NCBI GenBank assembly: GCA_040384645.1
Contig: JAZKIX010000102.1
Location: forward strand, 1-14,717
Length of the DNA: 14,717 bases
Reading direction: 5' to 3'
Origin: JAZKIX01 sp040384645
GTDB lineage: Bacteria; Pseudomonadota; Gammaproteobacteria; Burkholderiales; Burkholderiaceae_D
Positions 8,785 through 14,717 of the stretch are shown one piece after another. Numbering within the stretch: the stretch's first letter is position 1; each line of letters starts with the position of its first letter. The translations under genes were made by a program, and so were the position numbers. Below the pieces are notes generated by a model, which saw only the letters and a program-made list of their open reading frames with translations, had not been told where the DNA came from and made no database searches.

Positions 8785-10475
8785 CCCGTATCGCGACCCG
8801 CCCTTATTCCTTCCGCGATGCAGAAATGTTACGCCAAAGCGGCGTCCACCCTGTGCTGGCGCGGCTGTACGCGGCACGTGGTTTAACCGACGTTAAAGAT
8901 TTGTCGAGCGATTTGACCGCGTTGATGGCGCCGTCCGGCCTGCTGCATATCGAGGCTGCCGCCAGTTTTCTGGCCGATGCGATTGCCGGCGGCAAGAAAC
9001 TGGTCATCGTGGCCGATTACGACTGCGACGGCGCCACTGCATGTGCCGTCGCCTTGCGTGGCTTGCGCTCGATGGGGGCGTTGGTCGATTTCATCGTGCC
9101 CAATCGATTTGAATACGGTTATGGTCTGACACCCGAAATCGTGGCACTAACGCAAAGAGAAAAAGCGCCCGACATCATCATCACAGTCGACAACGGCATC
9201 GCCAGCATCGACGGCGTGGCCGAGGCCAACCGGCGCGGGATCGAAGTGGTCGTCACCGACCATCATTTACCGGCCGCAACCTTGCCGGCGGCACGCGTGA
9301 TCGTCAATCCCAACCAGCCAGAATGCGGTTTCCCCAGCAAAAATCTAGCCGGTGTCGGCGTCATGTTTTATGTCTTGCTGGCGTTACGTGCCGAGATGCG
9401 CAAGCGCGGCATATTCGATGCGCAAAGCCAGCCGAAGCTGGATGCCTTGCTTGATCTGGTGGCACTGGGCACCGTGGCGGACGTGGTCAAACTCGACGCC
9501 AACAATCGCATCCTGGTGGCGCAAGGACTCAAGCGCATGCGCGCCGGCCGTATGCACGCCGGGGTCGCCGCCCTGTTCCGCGTGGCGGGACGCGAAGCAC
9601 GCAGCGCTTCGCCTTTCGATCTGGGTTTTGCGGTCGGGCCGCGTCTGAATGCGGCTGGCCGGCTAGAAGACATGGCGCTCGGTATCGAATGCCTGACCAC
9701 CGACGATGAAGGCCGCGCCTGGGCGATTGCGCAACAACTTAATGAAATCAATATCAAACGGCGTGAAATCGAAGCAGAAATGCAAGATGCCGCCCTGCTC
9801 CACCTGGATGATTTTCAGCCGACCGACAGCAGCACCATCAGCGTATTCGACGCCACTTGGCATCAGGGCGTGATCGGCATCGTCGCATCACGCCTGAAGG
9901 AAAAATTCTTCCGGCCCACCATCACCTTTGCCCCCGGCGCCGATGGCTGGATCAAGGGTTCAGGCCGCTCGATCCCAGGCTTTCATTTGCGCGACGCGCT
10001 TGATCTGGTCTCGAAACATGCACCGACCCTGATCGATAAATTCGGCGGCCATGCGATGGCAGCAGGCTTGACGATCCGCGCCGAATCGTTCGACGCGTTC
10101 GCCGCCGCGTTTGAAGCCGTGGGTCGCGCTTGGCTAAGCCAGAACCAACTGGAACGTGTGGTGGAAACCGATGGCGTACTGGAAGATGCGTTCTACACCA
10201 CGCAATTCATCGAGTTGATGGATAGCCAGGTCTGGGGCCAGGGTTTTGCCCCTCCCCTGTTTTGCGACGAGTTCCGCGTGATCAGCCAACGCATCTTGAA
10301 AGATCGCCACCTGAAATTGCAATTAGAAAAAAACGGCCAGCGCTTTGACGCCATCTGGTTCGGCCATATCGACTCGCTGCCGGCGCAAGCGAAAGTCGCG
10401 TTCCGGCTCGATGCAAACGAATATAACGGCACGACGCGGGTGCAATTGCTGGTGGAACATGCTTGTGGCGTTTGA
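8781..10475 (+). CDS. recJ: RecJ single-stranded-DNA-specific 5'-3' exonuclease
   Basis: The 564-residue product has the normal RecJ length and all DHH-family motifs: DYDCDG (79-84), DNG (137-139), DHH (160-162) and the aspartate in LGTVADVV (D234). The middle part has GPRLNAAGR (286-294), and the DHHA1 domain has WHQGVIGIVASRL (360-372), GSGRSIPGFHLRDAL (393-407) and FGGHAMAAG (421-429). A C-terminal OB-type domain follows to the end. RecJ degrades 5' single-stranded DNA with manganese or magnesium and acts in RecF-pathway recombination and in mismatch and base-excision repair. The start overlaps the preceding stop by four bases and has only a weak ribosome site, so translation is coupled. 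The next gene is convergent, across a shared terminator. In many Burkholderiales prfB follows recJ (from memory); it does not here. Confidence 0.97.
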   Translation: MTRIATRPYSFRDAEMLRQSGVHPVLARLYAARGLTDVKDLSSDLTALMAPSGLLHIEAAASFLADAIAGGKKLVIVADYDCDGATACAVALRGLRSMGALVDFIVPNRFEYGYGLTPEIVALTQREKAPDIIITVDNGIASIDGVAEANRRGIEVVVTDHHLPAATLPAARVIVNPNQPECGFPSKNLAGVGVMFYVLLALRAEMRKRGIFDAQSQPKLDALLDLVALGTVADVVKLDANNRILVAQGLKRMRAGRMHAGVAALFRVAGREARSASPFDLGFAVGPRLNAAGRLEDMALGIECLTTDDEGRAWAIAQQLNEINIKRREIEAEMQDAALLHLDDFQPTDSSTISVFDATWHQGVIGIVASRLKEKFFRPTITFAPGADGWIKGSGRSIPGFHLRDALDLVSKHAPTLIDKFGGHAMAAGLTIRAESFDAFAAAFEAVGRAWLSQNQLERVVETDGVLEDAFYTTQFIELMDSQVWGQGFAPPLFCDEFRVISQRILKDRHLKLQLEKNGQRFDAIWFGHIDSLPAQAKVAFRLDANEYNGTTRVQLLVEHACGV

Positions 10476-10707
10476 GGCGATAGAGGAAGTGTTTAAGTCT
10501 GGGCGATTTGGCTTGAGATAAAGAGAAGAATTCCATCACATTCCGCCCCATTTTTCATTGAAAAATACTCCACCGTGTATATTTTAAAGCACAGCAAAGA
10601 CCTGCGGGAGAAGCATTGTTTTCGACCATACTCCCCTATTTTTATCAATTTACTATAATTTCTCTCACTGCATCGTCGCCAGAAAGCTTGCTCCTAAAAG
10701 TGCAATA

Positions 10708-10742
10708 AAAAAGGAACGCAAATCGGATTTGCGCTCCTTTTT
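10708..10742. terminator. Bidirectional intrinsic terminator between recJ and the HDOD gene
   Basis: The stem pairs 10708-10715 with 10735-10742 and 10717-10723 (CGCAAAT) with 10727-10733 (ATTTGCG), with one A-C mismatch and a CGG loop. A-runs and T-runs flank it on both sides, so it can stop transcripts from recJ (plus) and from the HDOD gene, which ends 17 bases away (minus). The rest of 10476-10758 holds no gene; a near-palindrome ATTTTTCA-T-TGAAAAAT lies at 10550-10566. Confidence 0.9.
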
Positions 10743-10758
10743 AAACCACAGCCGTATT

Positions 10759-11973
10759 TTACATGCCGATATTTTGCGCCCAAGCTAGTGCAGAAAGATG
10801 TGCCACATTGACATCGACGGGACTAAGGTGCAACGACGACGCCAGCGAACCGACCAGGTTCGAGTTCAATTCACATGCTTCAGCCAAGGCCAGGAAAGGT
10901 CCGTAGACACCGCCGCGTGTCAGCAAGGCTTGTGACACCGCTTCCGATAACTGAATCGATTCCAGGACTTCTTCCATCGGCATGCCCAGCAAGCGATCTA
11001 ATAAGGAAAACATGCCCGCCACGAACAAATTCTCAGCCGATCCCTTGGGCAAGAAACGTTCGCCCAATAATTCTGCCAGACGGCCGCGCACGATGGCGGT
11101 TTCCATCAAGACAGGCGAATAACCGCTGGAGCTTGCGGTTGCCAGCAAGAGCGACAACCAACGATATAAAGGCGCGTAGCCCAAGAGCGCCAGCGCCTGG
11201 CGCAAGGATTGGATTTCTCGCCCCAAACCAAAACCAGCGGAATTAATAAATCGCAGCAACTTGTAAGACAGCGTTGCATCGCGTTTCAAGACGTCTTCGA
11301 TCTTCTTGATGTCTTCATTCTTGTTGACCAAATCCATCAATTGCAAGATAGTCGCTTGCGCCGAATTCATGCCTTTGGCACTGTTAGTCGGCCGTGGCGT
11401 CAGGTGTAATTTGCCAACGAAAGCATCCAAGCCCAATGCAGCGCAAGCATCGTAATCTTGCCAAGTGGTGACTGGCCGCCCCACCATTCGCACCGAGGCT
11501 TGCTTGAGCGCTGCATACATCTTGGCTTGTGCAATCACGTCAGTGCCGGAGAAGCGCACTTCGACGTAAGTCACGTCGGGCAACATATTCTTGTCTAATT
11601 TTGCCAACTCCGACACGCGCAAGGAAATGCCAACACCTTCCGCACGCAAGGCGCGTACAACCTCAAGCGTCTCTGGATCGGCCAGATCATGGCGCGACAT
11701 GGTCAACACGGTGTGTTCCGCAGATAAAGAGTGCAACGCATCGGTGGTCAGCAATGCAGGCGTGGCTTCTAGAAATAAGGTTTTCTCACCCAGCAGCCAG
11801 CCGGTTTCATCACGATTAAGTTGGTCGGCGACAAAACCGACCAGTGCTTCCAACTCTGCATCACTAGACTTTTCCGGGGCACCGTGCTTTTTTTGCCAGC
11901 TTAGCTCGTAGCCAAGCACACGTTGCTTGGGATCGAGAATCGGTTCGCGAACGATAAAATTTACGTCTTGCAT
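10759..11973 (-). CDS. HDOD signalling protein with degenerate EAL domain (YuxH-like)
   Basis: The 404-residue protein has the two-part layout of the EAL-HDOD family (COG3434). Residues 1-195 resemble an EAL domain but lack its catalytic residues: the ExLxR motif has become ELSWQ (22-26), and the double aspartate and metal-binding positions are not seen. It should not cleave c-di-GMP, though it could still bind a ligand or partner. Residues about 205-390 form the HDOD domain (DATLSYKLLRFINSAGFG, 232-249), related to HD phosphohydrolases but lacking the metal ligands. Relatives control motility in Vibrio and Xanthomonas, and the position behind chemotaxis genes fits that. The ATG at 11973 begins the conserved sequence; a TTG at 12024 adds residues overlapping the cheZ remnant. 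Only a weak AAAGA ribosome site is present. The family is clear, the exact role is not. Confidence 0.88.
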   Translation of the reverse strand: MQDVNFIVREPILDPKQRVLGYELSWQKKHGAPEKSSDAELEALVGFVADQLNRDETGWLLGEKTLFLEATPALLTTDALHSLSAEHTVLTMSRHDLADPETLEVVRALRAEGVGISLRVSELAKLDKNMLPDVTYVEVRFSGTDVIAQAKMYAALKQASVRMVGRPVTTWQDYDACAALGLDAFVGKLHLTPRPTNSAKGMNSAQATILQLMDLVNKNEDIKKIEDVLKRDATLSYKLLRFINSAGFGLGREIQSLRQALALLGYAPLYRWLSLLLATASSSGYSPVLMETAIVRGRLAELLGERFLPKGSAENLFVAGMFSLLDRLLGMPMEEVLESIQLSEAVSQALLTRGGVYGPFLALAEACELNSNLVGSLASSLHLSPVDVNVAHLSALAWAQNIGM

Positions 11974-12020
11974 AGAAGTCTTTTTATAAAATTTAAAGGA
12001 AGGCGTCTGACGAAGCCACC

Positions 12021-12297
12021 TCAAAAACCTAGGCTATCGAACAAATCGTCAAGCTACAGCTGATTTGCCACACATCGGCGCTGGCGCCCGAATTAATTTG
12101 TGGCCCATGAGGAAGACTGGAGTCGACCTCGCGATGCACATCGGCTAGCGCATAATCGATCAATACTTTCGCTGAATTTGTCAAAGGTAAAACGTGGCAC
12201 GCTGTCGTCCAATACCCCTGTCATGTCGTAACATAGGCTCTGTGCTGCCAGATTGCCGATGTGGTTCCCGTTGGAACCGATGACAGTGGTACGCAAT
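12021..12297 (-). pseudogene. cheZ: Truncated, frameshifted remnant of cheZ
   Basis: No intact gene fits between cheY and the HDOD gene, but the minus strand reads as decayed cheZ, the CheY-phosphate phosphatase. The last codons (12053-12021) give LDDLFDSLGF and a stop, the diagnostic CheZ C-terminal peptide that binds CheY. The codon before is an in-frame TAG (12056-12054), preceded by ANQL. A one-base frame change near 12071 leads upstream into AKVLIDYALADVHREV (about 12172-12125) and DSSLPHGPQINSGASADV (12124-12071), which match the segment between the CheZ core and its tail. Further up, a DMTG in another frame may be the remains of the catalytic DLTGQ region, but this is tentative. CheZ normally has a little over 200 residues; only about 92 codons fit here, and the remnant abuts the cheY stop, so the 5' half has been deleted. 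No functional product is expected. Confidence 0.82.
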
Positions 12298-12696
12298 TTA
12301 GGCACCGGCTTTTTCCAATTTTTCAAATATTTTGGTTAGCTTTTCGTCCAGCGTCGCCGCAGTGAAAGGTTTCACTACGTAGCCGTTAGCACCTGCTTGT
12401 GCGGCGGCAATGATGTTTTCTTTTTTTGCTTCGGCTGTCACCATCAGAACTGGCAATTTGGCCAGGGCGGGATCTGCGCGAATGTGTTGCAGCATCGTCA
12501 GGCCATCCATATTAGGCATATTCCAATCCGACACGACAAAGTCAAATGGTTCGCTTCGCAGTTTAGCCAAGGCAAGGACGCCGTCCTCGGCTTCATCAAC
12601 GTTTGCATAGCCCAATTCTTTCAACAAATTGCGCACAATCCGGCGCATGGTTGAAAAATCATCCACTACTAAAAACTTTGTTTTTGGATCAGCCAT
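12298..12696 (-). CDS. cheY: CheY chemotaxis response regulator
   Basis: The 132-residue protein is a single receiver domain with every key residue at the same number as in E. coli CheY: D12 and D13 (metal), D57 (phosphorylation), T87, Y106 and K109. Phosphorylated by CheA, it binds the flagellar switch protein FliM and changes the direction of rotation. The sequence is intact and shows no sign of decay, in contrast to the cheZ remnant directly behind it. A strong GGAG ribosome site stands eight bases before the ATG. The 105-base gap to cheB holds no gene and no convincing promoter. It is probably transcribed with cheR-cheD-cheB. How its phosphate is removed quickly without CheZ is an open question here. 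Confidence 0.97.
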   Translation of the reverse strand: MADPKTKFLVVDDFSTMRRIVRNLLKELGYANVDEAEDGVLALAKLRSEPFDFVVSDWNMPNMDGLTMLQHIRADPALAKLPVLMVTAEAKKENIIAAAQAGANGYVVKPFTAATLDEKLTKIFEKLEKAGA

Positions 12697-12702
12697 GAAT
12701 TA

Positions 12703-12706
12703 CTCC
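12703..12706 (-). promoter_or_regulatory. Ribosome binding site of cheY
   Basis: GGAG on the minus strand, six bases before the ATG triplet's upstream TTC and eight from GGAG's centre to the ATG at 12696, is the clearest ribosome site in the chemotaxis cluster. Confidence 0.75.
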
Positions 12707-12801
12707 GTGTTTCTTTTAAAACGGTTATCGATATTGCGGCAGGATGAACAGGTATTTCCCAAGCAATTTAAAGCATAGCATTTCCCCTTGCCCTTGAGCG
12801 C

Positions 12802-13881
12802 TTAAACTCGCAACGCTCGGCTGCCATGTGTTGCTAGATAATGCAGTACCATCGTAGGCAAATTATTCAAGGGTCCCACTTCGTGCGTGCCGCCTGCTGC
12901 GATAGCTTCACGCGGCATGCCGAAGACAACGCAACTGGCTTCATCTTGTGCAAAGTTATACGCGCCGGCATTTTTCATTTCAAGCATTCCCGCTGCACCA
13001 TCCTTACCCATACCGGTCAAGATGACCCCTACCGCATTCTTGCCGGCACACTGGGCAGCAGAACGAAACAACACGTCCACCGAAGGCCGATGCCGGTTGA
13101 CCGGCGGGCCTTGGTCAATTTGCGTAACGTAATTGGCACCGCTACGGGCCAGCATTAAGTGCGAATGCCCAGGCGCGATGTAGGCATAGCCGGGCAGGAT
13201 GCGCTCACCGCCCGCAGCTTCACTCACGGAGATCTTGCATAAGCTATCGAGCCGCCGAGCGAACGACCGGGTAAAACCTTCTGGCATATGTTGTGTAATC
13301 AATATCCCGGGACAGTCAGATGGCATTTGCATTAGGAAATCTTTAATTGCCTCGGTGCCGCCGGTCGAGGCACCGATGATAATTAATTTTTCGCTACTAG
13401 TGAGAGGGTTGCGAATGGCGGGCAGAGGATTGCCGTCTGGCCTGGATGAGTCACTGGAAGAAATACTACGTGGACTGATACGGGCTTTTGAAGCCGCCCT
13501 TATCTTATCGGCAATCATTTCAGAGTACTCCAGCATTCCGCCCTGAATCGATATTTTAGGTTTTGTCACAAAATCAACCGCGCCCAATTCCAATGCACGC
13601 ATGGTGATTTCTGAACCGCTCTCGGTCAAGGAGGACACCATCACGACCGGCATCGGACGCAGACGCATGAGTTTTTCGAGAAAATCGAGGCCGTCCATCT
13701 TGGGCATTTCAACGTCAAGCGTTAAGACGTCGGGATTGGTTTGCTTGATCAATTCACGTGCAACCAAGGGATCTGGGGCTACGCCCACCACTTCCATATC
13801 CGCTTGGCTATTGATAATTTCACGCATCACACTACGTATCAGCGCCGAATCGTCAACAATCAGGACCTTGATTTTCATCAT
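12802..13881 (-). CDS. cheB: CheB receptor methylesterase/deamidase
   Basis: The 359-residue protein has an N-terminal receiver domain (about 1-120) with D10, D11 and phospho-acceptor D56, a variable serine-rich linker (about 130-165) and a C-terminal methylesterase domain. The catalytic triad is visible: S172 in GASTGGT, H198 in TQHMP and D294 in GMGKDG. CheB removes methyl groups from receptor glutamates, and when phosphorylated by CheA it resets receptor sensitivity. The start is a tandem ATG-ATG; the first (13881) is preceded by GGGGAAGG at 13885-13892. The gene lies 42 bases after cheD. All motifs are intact and the length is normal. Confidence 0.97.
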   Translation of the reverse strand: MMKIKVLIVDDSALIRSVMREIINSQADMEVVGVAPDPLVARELIKQTNPDVLTLDVEMPKMDGLDFLEKLMRLRPMPVVMVSSLTESGSEITMRALELGAVDFVTKPKISIQGGMLEYSEMIADKIRAASKARISPRSISSSDSSRPDGNPLPAIRNPLTSSEKLIIIGASTGGTEAIKDFLMQMPSDCPGILITQHMPEGFTRSFARRLDSLCKISVSEAAGGERILPGYAYIAPGHSHLMLARSGANYVTQIDQGPPVNRHRPSVDVLFRSAAQCAGKNAVGVILTGMGKDGAAGMLEMKNAGAYNFAQDEASCVVFGMPREAIAAGGTHEVGPLNNLPTMVLHYLATHGSRALRV

Positions 13882-13923
13882 TTACCTTCCCCGGGCATGG
13901 CCCTCGATAAGCAAGCCAGGTCA

Positions 13924-14535
13924 TTAAAACAAATCAACATCACCTCCCACTGGCGCCGTTTTCAAACGGCTTGCGTAATCTTCTTCGCGCTTGACCAATG
14001 TGTCGTTATGCACCTGCATCAATTTCTTGACCAAAACCTTACCGGTGCGAGGAAAAAAATACACCTTGCGGGGATGGATATCGTTCAAATCCTCGGCGGT
14101 AACACGCATTTTTTCTGCACGCAAATAATCCCGGACGAATTGGGCATTACGTTCGCCAATATTAATTGCGCTAAAACCTTTCAGTACATTACCGCCACCA
14201 AACACCTTGGCTTCCATATTTTCGCGACGGGCGCCAGCTTTAAGAAGTTGGTTGATCAATACTTCCATGGCAAAGGTGCCATAACGCGCCGAGGCATTTG
14301 CAGGGTTGTCTGGATCATTGCTGCCGGCATCGGGCAACATAAAGTGATTCATACCACCAATCCCTGAGACTTTATCCCGAATACAGGCCGAAACACATGA
14401 ACCCAATACCGTCACGATCAGCATGTCCTTGCCGGTAAAGTAATATTCGCCGGGGAGTATCTTCGCTGCGTCGCAATCGAACGTACGGTCAAAATAGACA
14501 TTGGTGGCGAATTGCTCTTCTATTGTTTGGGTCAT
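13924..14535 (-). CDS. cheD: CheD chemoreceptor glutamine deamidase
   Basis: CheD deamidates selected glutamines of chemoreceptors and so adjusts their activity. The 203-residue protein has the catalytic cysteine C47 in VLGSCVSAC and histidine H64 in GGMNHFMLP, followed by the conserved KVFGGGN segment. The ATG at 14535 gives the family-like beginning MTQTIEEQ. A GTG at 14547, overlapping the cheR stop (GTGA), would add four residues and cannot be excluded; a purine-rich GAGAAAAAA stretch precedes the ATG. In Bacillus CheD also pairs with the phosphatase CheC, but no cheC is visible here. The gene lies in the tight order cheR-cheD-cheB, typical of betaproteobacterial chemotaxis operons. Confidence 0.95.
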   Translation of the reverse strand: MTQTIEEQFATNVYFDRTFDCDAAKILPGEYYFTGKDMLIVTVLGSCVSACIRDKVSGIGGMNHFMLPDAGSNDPDNPANASARYGTFAMEVLINQLLKAGARRENMEAKVFGGGNVLKGFSAINIGERNAQFVRDYLRAEKMRVTAEDLNDIHPRKVYFFPRTGKVLVKKLMQVHNDTLVKREEDYASRLKTAPVGGDVDLF

Positions 14536-14543
14536 GTTTTTTC

Positions 14544-14717
14544 TCACGCTCGACGTGACAACGCTTGATCGGCCACATCATGACTATCGGTCAATTCGTA
14601 TACGGTCTTACCACGCAATTTTAAGGAATTCGACACGTATAAAAAATTTTCAGAGTGCCCGGCAAAAAGTAATGCATCCGGCTTCATCAACGGCACAAAT
14701 CGGGAAAGGATCTTTTT
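14544..14717 (-). CDS. cheR: CheR receptor methyltransferase, C-terminal end (cut by window edge)
   Basis: I translated the last 57 codons from the minus strand. They contain LMKPDALLFAGHSENF, the well-known C-terminal motif of CheR-type methyltransferases (GHSEN), followed by about 35 residues and a TGA at 14546-14544. CheR uses S-adenosylmethionine to methylate receptor glutamates and opposes CheB. The rest of the gene, with the SAM-binding motifs, lies outside the window. The stop overlaps a possible GTG start of cheD, so translation is probably coupled. Confidence 0.93.
   Translation of the reverse strand, partial: KKILSRFVPLMKPDALLFAGHSENFLYVSNSLKLRGKTVYELTDSHDVADQALSRRA

Noticed and set aside
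10654..10742. Possible small RNA: perfect TATAAT at 10654-10659 on the plus strand, ending at the terminator
   Set aside because: There is no -35 element or extended -10, the region is AT-rich enough for chance, and the terminator already serves recJ and the HDOD gene.
12263..12278. Inverted repeat ggttcc/ggaacc inside the cheZ remnant
   Set aside because: It is a short stem in decayed coding sequence without a T-run; it is likely chance.
12093..12326. 77-residue minus-strand reading frame between cheY and the HDOD gene
   Set aside because: It begins inside cheY in another frame, has no ribosome site and resembles no family; the DNA is better explained as cheZ remnant read in a wrong frame.
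12720..12760. FliA (sigma-28) promoter before cheY, suggested by CGATAA on the minus strand
   Set aside because: The -35 part (TAAAGTTT) is absent at the required distance and the first bases of the -10 box do not match.
13741..14367. 208-residue plus-strand reading frame opposite cheB and cheD
   Set aside because: It is antisense to conserved catalytic genes with no ribosome site or recognisable domain.

Overview
The window looks like the chromosome of a betaproteobacterium of the order Burkholderiales, most likely family Oxalobacteraceae (Herminiimonas, Undibacterium and relatives). This rests on protein style, moderate GC content and the block comEC-tatD-lolD-lolC/E next to an RpfE-type gene and recJ. 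It is family recognition, not a database search, and the genus cannot be fixed from the window.

Left half (1-7612), all on the minus strand. In transcription order it holds a LolC/E-type lipoprotein-release permease, its ATPase LolD, an unrecognised membrane-anchored protein, a GrpB (UPF0157) protein, the TatD nuclease, the DNA-uptake channel ComEC, and the N-terminal half of a polytopic methyl-accepting chemotaxis protein cut by the window edge. lolC/E-lolD and tatD-comEC are tightly coupled pairs. The unknown gene and grpB sit between them and look like an accessory insertion.

Middle (7708-10475), plus strand: an RpfE-type conserved protein overlaps the start of recJ by four bases. Its promoter -10 box lies so close to the ATG that a leaderless mRNA is likely. 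recJ converges on the next cluster, and a strong bidirectional terminator (10708-10742) separates them.

Right part (10759-14717), minus strand: a chemotaxis adaptation cluster in the order cheR (C-terminal end only), cheD, cheB, cheY, then a degraded cheZ, then an HDOD protein with a degenerate EAL domain. CheR and CheB methylate and demethylate receptors, CheD deamidates them, and CheY signals to the flagellar motor.

The main discovery is at 12021-12297. The stretch between cheY and the HDOD gene, which looks non-coding, is the decayed 3' end of cheZ. It keeps the diagnostic C-terminal CheY-binding peptide LDDLFDSLGF but lacks its 5' half and carries a frameshift and an in-frame stop. The phosphatase gene of this cluster is therefore broken beside an intact-looking cheY. 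The remnant lies at a probable synteny breakpoint, where flagellar genes often follow cheZ in related genomes. I saw no CRISPR array, tRNA, rRNA, insertion sequence or phage gene.
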